Assembly: GCA_009733575.1 (NCBI GenBank)
Contig: ML769385.1
Coordinates: 18,329 to 82,328 of the forward strand
DNA: 64,000 nt
Reading direction: 5' to 3'
DNA from: Gymnopus androsaceus JB14
Lineage: Eukaryota > Basidiomycota > Agaricomycetes > Agaricales > Omphalotaceae
In this document: positions 48,745-59,984 of the stretch, piece after piece
How positions within the stretch are numbered: position 1 is the first letter of the stretch
Layout: every line of letters begins with the position of its first letter
Program-made: the position numbers and the translations under genes
Notes under the pieces: generated by a model
Seen by the model: only the letters and a program-made list of their open reading frames with translations
Databases searched by the model: none
What the model was told of the DNA's origin: nothing

Positions 48745-49541
48745 CATTCCTTGTAAACATACTCTAGAACACCACCGCCGCTGCCAATTCCTAATTTCAC
48801 AGCACCTTCCAATACTTCCGGATATTCTTTTTCTATGCCGAAACCTGCAACGAAACTCTTGCTATCACGTACAATGAATCGCAACCTTTTCGAACATCCA
48901 ACTGAATTCCTCTCAAGCTAGAAATGTCGGCTTCCAGCTTAGATGCCCAGTGCAATATCTTTCCCGGGTTCACTCTAATCAATGAATTTACAATCTTGAC
49001 ACCTATTCGATGTGAGCCAGATGCTTGAACATTTAGAAGTGAATCGATGCTGAATGGCTACACCGTGTGAACGGAACGAACGGTGGCGATGGTCAAACTT
49101 ACTATTACTTCTAGTCCAGGGTGTGCGGCTACTATTGTACAGGACTAGCTCGTAGATGCCGCCTTTAAATCTTCAGATCCCACCAGCACCAGTAAGTTTC
49201 TCATTCATATACTCGTCAAGCACTGGAACCCCGTTTTTGAATCCAATGGAGGAAATGTCCATCATCCTGGAATCAAGTCCAGTGGCACTCGGACGTCCGT
49301 TAAGTTGTACCGTGCCCATCTGGCATCGATCCTACACGTCAAAACTCGCATGTTGAGTGAGCCGGGAATGAGTTTCAAGTTTAGCGAAGCTTAACCCGGT
49401 AGGAGAGATTGAGCAAGGATCATTACAATGCTGGACGCGAGCTTGGAGGAGGCGCTGAATATAGGGCCCGAGTGCTATGTGCGAAGGTCTCTTTGATCCT
49501 CTGCTACCCATTTTAGGTCGTTTGGCCAGTATCGACAGCAT
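48745..49541 (-). pseudogene. Unassigned multi-exon gene, degraded
   Basis: Coding-like minus-strand pieces in order: MGSRGSKRPSHIALGPYIQR near 49,510; QLNGRPSATGLDSRMMDISS near 49,310-49,255; AAHPGLEVI near 49,130; after an intron with GTAAGT...GTGTAG, PFSIDSLLNVQASGSHRIGV; NSLIRVNPGKILHWASKLEA; GIQLDVRKG; and after a 41-base intron GFGIEKEYPEVLEGAVKLGI, ending LEYVYKE near 48,755. Some joins need a frame change, so the gene may be broken. I do not recognise the family; conserved-looking Gly-Ser-Gly-Gly-Gly near the end suggests a real protein core. Confidence 0.45.
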
Positions 49542-50140
49542 CCTGCAGTAGATTGGGCATGCTTCGTCAATAGGTCGCTACCACCACCACAGCAGCAGTA
49601 ATGGCAATATTCTCGCAGGGAGGATGCTGAATTCTTACTCAACCTTCCTCCGGAAGAGCATGAGCATGAGCTCGAAAAGTTTGGTCCTTAGTAGATGCGG
49701 AATATTTGGATTCTGGATTCTCGAAGAAACAAAGATTTTTGCCGATCAAATAAAATTGACTGCGAGAAGTAGTCTTTAAAAAACTGAGATCAAGCTGAAA
49801 TTTATCTCGAGGTTCTTGTTTTTGGTTCTGGTCATTGTACTCGTGCCCACGGAAAGTGACGGCCCGCTATGCATGAGCAGTCCATTTCAGATCACTTCTC
49901 ATTGTCACTGTATTTTTTCTATGCATCCCAGATTTTATTCAGGGGACCATATTGCTGAGTAGAACATTTTGTTCACTCAAAATTTTCTTATTTTTCCCCC
50001 ACATCTTCCACGAAATCAAGTACACTTAATCAGACTGAAACCCACCGGGCCGTTACTTTCCGTGACTCCGAGTAGATGTGGGTGGTCTGCCACGTGCCAC
50101 TGACCCAAACTCAAACTAACCCCTAATCCCTTCTACCAAC
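49542..50140. other. Intergenic
   Basis: No gene is seen. It contains the presumed promoter of the gene starting at 50,141. The motif GACGGCCCGCTATG...(about 49,858) and CGGGCCGTTACTTTCCGTG (50,048) form an imperfect inverted pair (GAAAGTGACGGCCCG / CGGGCCGTTACTTTC) about 190 bases apart, possibly ends of a small element. Confidence 0.45.
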
Positions 50141-51552
50141 ATGGCTGCAGTCTACGGTTATGAAGGTTTAGACACATCTTTTTTTTTTTTTTTTTTTTGA
50201 ATCCCGTTTATTCGCCGAAGTGCGTAAGCATATGGTAGCAAAAACCTATCTATCTAGTTATGTATTTGAGTCTCGTGGGTATAAGGGTTACTGTGCCTGT
50301 GTGTAATGCTGCCAACAACGAAAGGCACTCGGTGGAGGCCCCGGTAGGATAAATCCCACCTAACCGCAAGGGCTGGATTATATGTGAATGAGTAATGTAT
50401 GTAAGGTAAGGAGAGAGGGAAGGGAGAGAAAGGGAAGAGATGAGTGGAAAGCAGTAGCATCCGTGATGGTGCATTCTGGTGTGAATCACAAGGTTTGGTT
50501 ATTCTTCTCCCCACTGTAGACACATCTTTCTCAAGAACCGCTACCTCTGGCAGCCTAATCAGGTGTGTCAATATGTCAGATGTTATTGGCCTTTTTTTCT
50601 GAAACTCTTTCAAGTTCTAGTTTTGATCTTTTAAAGTCCCGCATCGAAAGACTCTTGATGCAGAACATTACAGGATTTGTGGAGTTGGATTTCCCTGAGC
50701 AAGAGGAATTTTTCAGCATGCTATTAACAAAATTGGATACATTGCCTTACTGTAGCAGGCTGAGGTATTCATTACATTTACCTCCCTTCTTCTTTCTTGT
50801 CTTCACAAATCACTTTCTTGCCAGAGTTACATTCTTTCCGAGAACAAAGTTCCGTGTCAAGGTGCGGATGCCCACTGCAGCTCAGGGTGTGGCATCATCT
50901 GGACTTGGAGCAGCAATCATCTTGTCCAGAGCACTGGTTAATCTAGCATTTACTGATAATTTTTATACCACCGGCAATGGGAGTATGTCCACATTTTGAC
51001 TTCTTTGCTACTCATCACTCATAGTTATTCTTCCAGGGCAACAATACCAACAAGGCAGAAAGGAGCCTGATTGGTCTGGCTGCCCGCGCAAGCGTACAAG
51101 CAGGATTCCTAGCATGGGCATTGAAGTGGGTATATTGGAGTCTATGGCTGAGCTGGAAAGAGATGCCAGAGAGTGGCTCACAAAGTTTGGGAATCAGGTG
51201 AGTTGCTACCCCTGAGTTGGAGTTGCTACCCTCAATCTGATTTTCTGATCATAGGTTATTACTGTCATCATTGTCAAGGTCTGGCTGGAGACTGTGACAC
51301 ATGAGGCCAAGGTTGAGTATGCCATTTGGCAACGCAACTCCCAGACCGATGCGCCCTACAGTGCTCCCAGCCAAGGTGGGAAGTATGGAAAGCAGAATCT
51401 CCAATCCATCCCCCCTTTTTATCCTCAATACCGTGGACTTCCTTTTGCCCACAGAAATGCCTCCATGTGATTTCTTTCCGCAAGATAGCATGACAATAAG
51501 TAGCAGAGAAATGAGGCTTTGGGTTGAATCAATTTTTTTGAATTTGTAATAA
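50141..51552 (+). pseudogene. PD-(D/E)XK-like fungal protein, interrupted
   Basis: The ATG at 50141 opens MAAVYGYEGL; without the inserted element the exon would continue DTSFSRTATSGSLI. Later exons read FDLLKSRIERLLMQNITGFV, EFFSMLLTKLDTLPYCSRLR, VTFFPRTKFRVKVRMPTAAQ and EPDWSGCPRKRTSRIPSMGI, then EVGILESMAELERDAREWLT and VITVIIVKVWLETV. The order E-P-D-x-S ... P-S-(hydrophobic)-E-V-G-x-x-E-S ... L-x-x-D-A-x-x-W-L is that of a large fungal family with a predicted restriction-endonuclease-like (PD-(D/E)XK) core, expanded in mushrooms and often near transposons. The C-terminal part (TEMPPCDFFPQDSMTI) is in another frame. With a retroposed insertion in exon 1 it is most likely inactive. Confidence 0.6.
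50182..50516 (-). mobile_element. Retroposed polyadenylated element
   Basis: The insertion is bounded by a perfect 13-base target duplication TAGACACATCTTT (50169-50181 and 50517-50529). On the minus strand it ends in a poly(A) run (plus-strand T run 50179-50198), preceded nine bases upstream by AATAAA (plus TTTATT 50207-50212). These are the marks of L1-type target-primed retroposition of a polyadenylated RNA. The 335 bases show no long frame and no convincing tRNA-like boxes, so it is either a SINE of unusual type or a retrocopy of a non-coding or partial transcript. Confidence 0.85.
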
Positions 51553-52189
51553 TGCACTTTCAAATCTTTCGATTATTGACCTCACTGTACTCTAGAGATG
51601 TTCGCAACATACATTAGTTTCTTCTTTATATCATATGCCATACGCCAGAATGGAATATCCCTCTTCATATTTCTTGGTAGAAGTGTTCAGAGTCAGCTTG
51701 AGACCATTTCTCAAGGTGTCTCGGCTATTGAGTGTACCTTTGGGAACTGCAGGCTCACGTTATGCTAGTATGACAGACTACTATAGTTTTACAGGAATGG
51801 GGCACAGGCGCCTTTTCTGACTGACCATTCCACAAAGAAATTGACTCTGGCAAGAAAGTGACTTGATAAGAAAGAAGGCAACTATCTAGCTTTAAGAGCA
51901 TCATCATGCTGATGAAGTCCTCTTTGCAAGGTACAACTCCACCAATTCTGTGACGTTCTTTGCCAGGAGCCCTTTGAGCATGCAGATTGTCAGTATGTAT
52001 CGCGGTCTGCCTAGCACCGGGACTTCAAGGGTCAAAACTAGTATGTAGACCTTGAAAGGAAGTCGGAAAAAAATGGCCGATAACACCAGACATGTCAACA
52101 TACTTACTTGACTGGGCTCCTTGTGAAAAGAAGGTCTGACTATAGACTTGTGCCAGTAGCTTCTGTGAGTTTTGATGATTAGTCAATCA
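51553..52189. other. Flank of Plavaka element
   Basis: No confident gene. A minus-strand frame at 51,904-52,101 (ending LAKNVTELVELYLAKRTSSA) may be a further decayed C-terminal piece of the transposase. Confidence 0.35.
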
Positions 52190-55100
52190 AAGCCTTCACC
52201 TTTGCCAACGGAGTGATCGACTCTCATCACTGTCGTGCAAAAGGTACTGGTTCAAGTCTAGTCTGACTATTAGATTTGCAAATTTAGGGCACACCGCTAC
52301 ACACACAAAGTGCCTGCTATGATCATGAGCATTGAACAAGTACCTCATTTCAATACCTTTATGTTGGAGCCCAGTAAGAATGCAGTGTAGCATTGCATTC
52401 CTCACCCAAGCACTGGCGTTGAGCTCTTCCGGCTGTGTTCTTTTGCCCGCTTCTCTGGCCAAGCACAAACACAAACAACACATTTGGAATCCTTGACGTG
52501 ACCAGCTGCAGGAATCAAGATGCGAATGGAAGAATGAAGACTGAATATGTCGTGGTGATTTGCAGGTGAGTAGTGGGTTATATTAGATCAAAGAAACTTG
52601 TTCAGAGATGGAATGAAGTCATGAACTCCAAACTCCTCTTCAATAGTGCAAACTGAAACCATTCGGCGTGAAGGTGTCTTGGTCAGGCTATAGGCACAGT
52701 CAACTGATCTAGAGGAGGCCAAGTCGACAATACGGGGCGCATCTACCTGCTCTGGCTCATCCTCCTCTTCCCAATCCGAATCTGAGCCCGAATCTTCATT
52801 ATCACTGCCTTCTGTATTGGCTATCAGCGATGATGAACACCAGTCTAGATAAGCTGTCTGACGGACAATAGCCTCCTGACGGCAGAGCCAAATCGTCATC
52901 TGTTCATGGTAGTTGCATTTGTTGCTAGCAGCATAAGCTTTCTTCGCATAGTCTATGTGCAAGCATTTGGAGATTTTGTTGTTATATCCATCAAGGGAGC
53001 CAAATGCACGGATGCAGTTGATGTAGTGAACCATGGAGTGGATTTGGGAATATTGAAGTGATCTCGTATTCCCAGCTCGATGAACACATCCTAATACTTG
53101 TGAAAGTGCTCCATAGTGTGTGGCTCGGGTCGGGTCGGGTGCCTAAAATGCCAACCCGACCCGGGTCCGGGTTCCGGGTTTTCCGAGGTTGTATAAATGC
53201 TGTAAGTAGCCATAAGTACTATATATTACAACTTTCATCACATTTATATAGTCAGAATTGATTATAGGCCATGATGTCATTGCATTTTGGCTCAAAATGC
53301 GATGACATCATGGGCTTCAGCGTGTTTAAGTGCCCATAAGCGCCCGGGAGGTTTTCTAAAAGACATGGAAGAGTTCTTTAATTAATTTAACAGATAAATA
53401 TATCTTGCAATGTACATTATAAAATATAGGTATTCTTGAACCTGGGTGGATCCGGGTATATTGCCGGGTCTCGGGTCCACAGAGCTGGACCCGACCCGAC
53501 CCGGCACAGCCACCCGACCCGGAAACCCGGCATACCCGGCATACCCGAGCCACACACTAGTGCTCCAAGGCAGCAGTCATACAGGCTAGGGTCTCCTCGG
53601 TATGCTGATGATATTGAGCATAGAAAATAAAGTCAAGTAAGCCCTGAGCAGCAGAAACTACATGGCTGTTGACTGCACCTGCAAGAATCCCCAAAAGAAC
53701 CTTTTGCATCTCTTTATGCTCTCTACCAGTCCACTGCGATACCGATGTAATTCCATTCTTGAAATGCCGAAGGCCCAGATGATCAGGAATACAAGAGAAA
53801 CAATTGTCGATGTCCTTCTTCCCAAGAATAGTGGTGACCCAAGAGACCAGATGGTCCTTGAATATGCCTTTGTGAAGCTGGTGAAGAATGTTGGGCGTGA
53901 TTAAAAGGAAGATGTCTGTAAAGGAGAGAGATTCCCAAAATGGTTTGAACACAGGCCGGATTCTGTGAACATTGAACAACGCATCGTCATCATGCACTTC
54001 CTCATCCTCCTCTTCATCAACTTCTACTTCAACCGCGACCTGGCCTCAAAGATGCCTCTCTCTCTCCTCTCTAAGTGCTTCCAATACAAACTCCTCTGTC
54101 CAAAGATCTGCTAGTGTTGAAGATCCGCGGTTATTAGGAAGCACAGTGCACTTGGGACAACAATTCTCTTTGCAGCAGGCAATGAGGCACTGCTCAGGAT
54201 GGTCCACAATATAGGCCGCAAGGATTGGATGAATATGGCGAACCTTTCCATTGGCACAGGTTACACGGACTCCATCCCTTCCCGCTTTCTCTAGCAGTTG
54301 AAGAAGTACAGTCATGCAATGGTGAAAGAAGTGATGGCTGGCAGCGGAGCGGGAAGAAAGTCAAAAACAGGAAAACTTGGAAACAGGTATGTACCCAATC
54401 AATACCATTGCATGAGCAGATCTGACATTGAATGTCTTTGGAGATATTGCTGATGGTTAAATACACAGGTCAGGCAGACTTGTCACCGTGAAATGTGGTT
54501 AGCTTTGTCTTGTCGGATGAAAGGATTACAGGTGAAATGACTCAACCAGCTGGAAGACGGGACTTTTGCAAAGGTGAGCATAAATTATTTGCCATAGTTC
54601 AAATACTAACCTGCATTTTCCACCACCATTTGCCAGTCCACATCTCATCAAACATCTGGTTGCTTCCATCCTCAGCATCAAAAACTCGTTCAGGAGAATA
54701 ACCCATGAACGCTCGAAAGGCTGGATTACCAATTAGGTCAACAATACATTCTACTGGATTGCGCATCCAGAGTTTGTGCTCCTCCTCCAAAGGTACCTCC
54801 TTCCCATTTAACACCCCCATGCGGTCACCAGTCAGCGTAATCTTCTCGCATTTCCATGCAGGGCCCACCAGAAGGTTATCAATCTTCTTGAAGAACATGT
54901 ACTTGCTTTTAAAGCTCAGATTCATCCGATTTTTGACCTTCCTTGCATGTGAGTTCAATGCCAAATGAAAAGTACCCAAAACTTACAATATTCAGCTTCA
55001 GATACTCATCAATATCCACAAAAGGGCTCCATGGCTGTTCTAAGCGGCTTTCTTGCATAGCATGCTGTGCCTCAAAGGTTGTCTCTCGCTCACCGTAGAC

Positions 55101-55463
55101 AGTAGGAGCTGGACCTGGATAGGCTTCTGCAAATCGTTGGTGCATTGCAGCTTGCACGCGATGCAGTCTGTTCTCCTCCACCTCAACTTCTTCCATGGTC
55201 ACAGTTCTCGGTTGATCAGCATTGTCCCTATGCTGTAGAGGTGGAGGTGAAGGGCTTGGAGGACTGGGAAGGGGTCCGGGATCAATATCCATGGGTATAG
55301 CATGATTGAGGATGACCCGAGGAACATTTGAAGCACAGTGAAGTCTTGCAGGCTCCGTGGTCTTTCAATTGTACCATTGCCAACAACTTTCACGGTGAGC
55401 AATGTGGTGATTTAGCAGAGTATCAAGTGTAAAAGGACTGAGGCATGCATTGCATTTAGGCAT
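52190..55463 (-). pseudogene. Plavaka-type transposase, decayed
   Basis: From the ATG 55461-55463 the protein begins MPKCNACLSPFTLDTLLNHH, then HIAHRESC, a C2HC-like zinc finger typical of Plavaka transposases. A Pro-rich linker and YLKLNIVSFG, SFKSKYMFFKKIDNLLVGPA, WMRNPVECIVDLIGNPAF, FDEMWTGKWWWKMQ, AAYIVDHPEQCLIACCKENC (Cys cluster) and LTPNILHQLHKGIFKDHLV follow in recognisable frame. Next are ISTVSQWTG-like text (SVSQWTGREHKEMQKVLLGI) and, past the hAT insertion, DVFIELGIRDHFNIPK, then HIDYAKKAYAASN and CNYHEQMTIWLCRQEAI. These are landmarks of the Agaricomycete Plavaka superfamily (cut-and-paste, CACTA-related). Breaks: a 446-bp insertion at 53,114, TAG near 53,096, a one-base loss near 53,050, and others. 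It cannot be active. Confidence 0.85.
53114..53559. mobile_element. Non-autonomous hAT element inside Plavaka
   Basis: Terminal inverted repeats TAGTGTGTGGCTCGGGT ... ACCCGAGCCACACACTA, flanked by the 8-base target duplication GTGCTCCA (53106-53113 and 53560-53567). Eight-base duplications and TAG-starting ends are diagnostic of hAT transposons. The 446 bases hold no gene. Both ends carry several CGGGT/ACCCG subterminal repeats (probable transposase-binding sites). The centre has a perfect-looking palindrome, ATGATGTCATTGCATTTTG / CAAAATGCGATGACATCAT (53,271-53,311, one mismatch). Confidence 0.92.
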
Positions 55464-55697
55464 CGCTGCGATTGGAGTTGGGAACAAGCAGACTAGTAAG
55501 CCATGGCAAGGAGATTATATGCTCTGTCGGGAGCAGGAGCCGCTTCTCACTGTCTGACCCGCCTGATCGATATTAACCAATTTCCAGCTCTGCCTCTGCT
55601 TCTTCATTTATGCAGAAATTTTCTTTGGCCGACGCGGGTGGACTTGAACGAATGAAAACAAAAGGTAACATTGATCTTTCCTAACTACTAATCCACC
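55464..55697. other. Divergent spacer between Plavaka and DUF6532-like gene
   Basis: A 234-base stretch between the two starts. No motif was recognised beyond probable promoters. Confidence 0.4.
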
Positions 55698-57560
55698 ATG
55701 GCCTCCCGGCAAAAATCCACCAACAAACAGCCCCTAGCTTCCAAAATTCCCCAGCATCTGCTGTTCAACGTCCTCAAAGTCAACGTACTCGCATGAAAAC
55801 ATCCTGCATGATTGCTTTTGGTCAGTTCTTTTGTTCTGGTTTAGTATTTCCAATGCTAACATTGTTGCAGAGGAGGACGAGGCCCAGCAAGCTACGGCCA
55901 AAAAGCACCGTGTGTCCAAGGAGGACCGTGTTGCTGCGGAAACAGCAGCTGAGAGCAACAAGGTATTTCCTTTTTTCCTTTCAATTGTTCAAGACTCTTC
56001 ACTTTTGCAGTTCACCTCTTGCTCCGTAACCACTGGACATGACAAACGTGCTGGGAGCCAGGATCCCGCTCAAGCTCAGGCTGTGTCTTCTCAAAGGCCT
56101 GTGCTTGTCCCACGTCAAAGAGTCCTTCCAGGCTCAGTACATCCTTTTTTATATCTCTTATATGCTATAATGATACTACACAATTTCAGGCCCCTCAACG
56201 TTCACCTCAACGAGCTCTCCATACACCACAAGGTCATCATTCACCTCAGTGAGGCCATTGTTCACCTCAATGTGGATTGCGTAGGCTCTCACCTCAAAAG
56301 CGTAAGCAGCTCCAAATGCTGTGGAACCCATTCAGTCCACCATCAGCAACTCCTCGGGCTAGCTCATCTCAAGCTTCAGCAGCCTTTTCACAACCTCATT
56401 GCATTTGTTTGCATGATGATGAGGATTCTCAATTTGAAGGCATTGTTAGCAATGGTGATGGTGGTGAAAACCGCAATGTTCCTGCGCATCCAGAAGGTGA
56501 GTTCTTTGAAACGTTTCATACATATATTATTCACTCACTTAAAACTAGATCTATTCGACTCTGATAGGGATGTTCACAATGCCCATGAGTTGAATGTCAT
56601 TTTTTTTGAAGTATAAGCCTTACTCATCATGCAAACTTAGGCTCTTATCATGTCAATGAGCGCCGTGACAATTCTTGTAAGTTAACTCTCTTTCATCTGG
56701 TGCTAGCTTATCTAAAAATTCAAACTAGGCTTCACCGATTTGGATGATTGCAACGCTGTTGGTGAGTTCAATTCTTTTCTCCTTATCATCGGTACGTTCT
56801 AATCTATTGTACACAGATGCATCTGGTGGTGGAGGTAATCCACCGCCTGATGATGAAGACCATGGAGGCCACAATAAACCTCCACGGCGCAATAATCCTC
56901 AGCAGGTTCGCATCAGCGGCACTCATGGTCCTTGCCTCAATGATTATGATGCAGCAACTAAGGCTGTGCTTCATCTCGCCATTGAGCAGTTGCATGTCCG
57001 ACTTGCCAATGAAAATGCTTGGCCAGATACAATGGAGAAGAGCACATGGGCTAGACTGTGCTGGGATGAAGCGGAAAGCACCTTGGGAGCAGACATGAAT
57101 CCGAACATTGATATCCTCAAGATCATGAGTTATTCATTGTCCTATATGCCTGCAATAACATTACTATGTTTTTCCCCCAGATTTCTGATTGAGATTTGAC
57201 ATTCTGTGGCGACATTAAGACCCATGCCAAGATGCTTATTGAACCAGGGTATGGCTTTCAAACTGGTGCAACCAAGTCAATGATACAAAAGAACCGCTGA
57301 CTGGTGGAGGAGCTCAAGACCAATCTCAAGTTTACCTGCCATGTACAAATCTTTTATTTTCATCATGATGAGCTTTTACTTACACAGATTCTTATAGGAT
57401 CCCAAGAGCGGAAAACGTATCTACTCCAACCATCTCATCCAACAACTAGCAAGCAGTGTTTTTTATAAGAATGCTTGTGATATTGGTCCCAAGTATCCGC
57501 TCCGGTTTAGCCCATTCCCTGTTCGAGGCCTTGCATTGATTTTAACCGCCGTAAGTTGCA
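55698..57560 (+). pseudogene. DUF6532-like gene, decayed and truncated
   Basis: The ATG at 55698 opens MASRQKSTNKQPLASK. A missing base soon shifts the frame; the other frame continues NSPASAVQRPQSQRTRMKTS. Exons follow with EEDEAQQATAKKHRVSKEDR, DEDSQFEGIVSNGDGGENRN, GGGGNPPPDDEDHGGHNKPP, QVRISGTHGPCLNDYDAATK, AVLHLAIEQLHVRLANENAW and then IKTHAKMLIEPGYGFQTGAT. NR-stop-LVEELKTNLKFTC and YPLRFSPFPVRGLALILTA come last. The final blocks are the core of DUF6532, a domain common in Agaricomycetes and often beside transposons. A TGA interrupts before LVEELK (about 57,298). The domain's last part is missing because the LTR retrotransposon begins at 57,592. Function unknown; this copy is dead. Confidence 0.65.
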
Positions 57561-57591
57561 CTTTCTCTCGTAATTTTCCAGTCTCATCATC

Positions 57592-58098
57592 TGTTATGAT
57601 CCATGCGACTTCCGATACTTACAACCGACATTACCACGATCGGTCGGCGCCGCGAGCGATCGCCATCAGCGAGCATTGGATAATCTTCGCAAGTTTCTAT
57701 TCATTCTTATTGTTTATCCTTTCTATTACTTATTGTTCTTCTACGTGAATTAACTGTTGATACATTATTATACTTCTACTGAATACTTACTTACTTCGGC
57801 CCGATAGCTCTTTGAGTATATAAGCTAGAGTATTCTGTTTAGTAAGTCTTCAGTTTAAATATCAACTTGGATAACTACTTCTCCGAAGATTACCTTCGTC
57901 ATCGTCTCTATCGTTTGTCGGCCTTACCGCTGACAACGATATCTATCGATACTGCATTATCTATCGACTACGCGACGTAGCGAGGGTGTTGTTAATAACT
58001 TCACTATCAGTCCACCATCTCGAGCGGCAGTCGCTATCAATCGCCGACAATCCGTCGGCGATACTTTCCCACTGCTTGCTCGTAGCACGCTCCTAACA
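57592..58098 (+). repeat. 5' LTR of Ty3/gypsy element
   Basis: A 507-base segment beginning TGTTATGATCC and ending GCTCCTAACA, i.e. with the TG...CA ends and TGTTA/TAACA inverted termini of an LTR. It contains promoter-like TATATAAGC (57,819) and precedes the gag start by 43 bases. The mate at the 3' side is not within the window (no TGTTATGATCC after 63,780), so I inferred the borders from the ends alone. Confidence 0.7.
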
Positions 58099-58140
58099 GT
58101 ATATTTAAACTAATACTCGTTAACGTCGTACTTGTTCTAG

Positions 58141-59931
58141 ATGCATCGACGTCCAAGGAGAGGCCAACCAACGGTCAATCCACCTATCATTCCTCCTAAC
58201 TCCCCTACTACTCCTAATCCTTTCATCGCCAACGCTCAATCTCTTCAACCCTATCAGGAGTCAATCTCAGCGATCGGCAATACTCGCCGACGTAGTAGTG
58301 GTTTCAGTCCTGCAGCAATTGCACCAACCGTAGTAACGACAGAACCCATTCAGGATCAGCTAGGGCAAACCGATTATGAACTAACCCAAGCAGTCAATGT
58401 AAACGGTGCTCCAGTATGGATTCGCACTCCGACACGCGGTAGAATCGTCACTCTAGATGAACTGCAAGCGGTCCCTACTTTGCCGACTCCTCTGTCCGCG
58501 GCAGCTGGTCATTTACGACGCCTCGCTGTCACTCCCCCAAGGGATTCTGAGCGCTCCCAGACATTACCTATTGTCGAAACAACGGGAGCAGAACCCGAAG
58601 TACAACCCTCCGTTCATGAGGAGCATGGTTCTCATACCTCAGAAAGAAGAGACGATGAAAGGGAATCTTCCCGACATGACGAGGAAGAAGATGCCAATGA
58701 GGACGCCAATCCCCATCCACAACCTTCTACAGATCCGCCACCAGGAGGCGATCCAGAAGACCCACCAGGTGGAGGTGGAGGTGGTGGTGGTGGAGGCGGC
58801 GGACCTCCTCGAAGACCCAGAAATGATCCTAATGATGACGAAAACAATGCTCGTCAATTCTTGGATCTCATAAATTCCTTCCGAAGGATCGATCGACACA
58901 CTGGGTGGTGTACTTTCGAGGATGAATGTACCTTCCTGGTGATTCTTCGGACTCGAAGTCGAAAGTAAAGGAACCTGATGTATTCGATGGTTCCGAACCT
59001 TGGAAGCTCAAAGGGTTCCTTGTTTCTTTATCTTTGGTTTTTATCGACCGACCAACGTATTTTACGGAGGCACGGAAGATTAACTACACCCTATCATATC
59101 TCGGCGGTGCGGCAAAAGAATGGTTCGAACCCGACATTCTCGATCCCGACCTTTCCGCTATACCCGCCTGGACTTCTTCTTATTCTGCACTCATACAAGA
59201 GTTGCAGGATAATTTCAGTCTGTACGACGCTCAGGGTGATGCCGAAGATAAGCTTGGAAACCTTCGAATGAAGGAAAACGAGAACGTACGAAAGTACAAT
59301 ATCCGTTTCAATACTCTCGCCGCTTCCACAGCATGGGACGAATCCGCCCTTCGATGGGCATATCAGCGCGGTCTCGCTAATCGATTGAAGGACGAGTTGG
59401 CACGCATTCCTGAACCGCGTACTCTCGCCGATTTCCGATACGAAGTTCTTCGAATCGACAATCGATACTGGAAGCGAGAAGAAGAAAAGAAAAGAGAGGT
59501 CGCAAGGACTTCCGGGGGTAGTACTAGCGGTAAAACTTCTTCCCCGACGAAAAAGGGTTCATCGAACTCTTCCTCTCAAAATGTGCAATCACAATCTTCT
59601 TCTTCTAACGCGAATAAGACTTTCAACGCATCGGTCTCCTTTTCTGGTCAGCAGAAGCCAGCCGGAAAACAACCTTGGAAACCTACTGGTTCGTCTTCCG
59701 CTTCTTCCGCTTCGACGCCGAAGCCTTATGCGAACGTTCTGGGACCGGATGGCAAGTTAAAGCCAGCCGAAGATGGAGCGCCGCAAGAAGAATAATCTTT
59801 GTACTTTCTGTGGCGGAAAACACAAAGTCGAGGATTGTAATAAGCGGAACAAGTCGAACAGCTCTAGCGGGCGTTCCGCTCAAACACAGGAGGCACAACC
59901 TTCCGTCGTCGCGCCGACGTCGGAAAAATAG
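58141..59931 (+). pseudogene. Ty3/gypsy gag with frameshifts
   Basis: From the ATG at 58141 (MHRRPRRGQPTVNPPIIPPN) a disordered Pro/Gly-rich N-terminus is followed by a nine-residue Gly run at about 58,770-58,800. Near 58,925 the frame shifts by one into the gag capsid part: EPDVFDGSEPWKLKGFLVSL, NYTLSYLGGAAKEWFEPDIL, KYNIRFNTLAASTAWDESAL and AYQRGLANRLKDELARIPEP. The nucleocapsid zinc knuckle CTFCGGKHKVEDC lies near 59,799-59,840 in the next frame, one residue shorter between Cys and His than the usual spacing. Gag forms the virus-like particle of the retrotransposon. Two or more frameshifts make this copy non-autonomous. Confidence 0.8.
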
Positions 59932-59984
59932 TCCGCAACTCCTGTACCCCGGTACGAAACGGGAGTTGCGTTGACCAGGTTCGT

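Noticed and set aside
50200..50516. tRNA-derived SINE
   Set aside because: A- and B-box matches on the minus strand are poor; only the poly(A), AATAAA and target duplication are firm.
55615..55660. tRNA-like GGTGGACTTGAACGAATG
   Set aside because: Resembles a T-arm only loosely; no acceptor stem or anticodon arm can be folded by eye.
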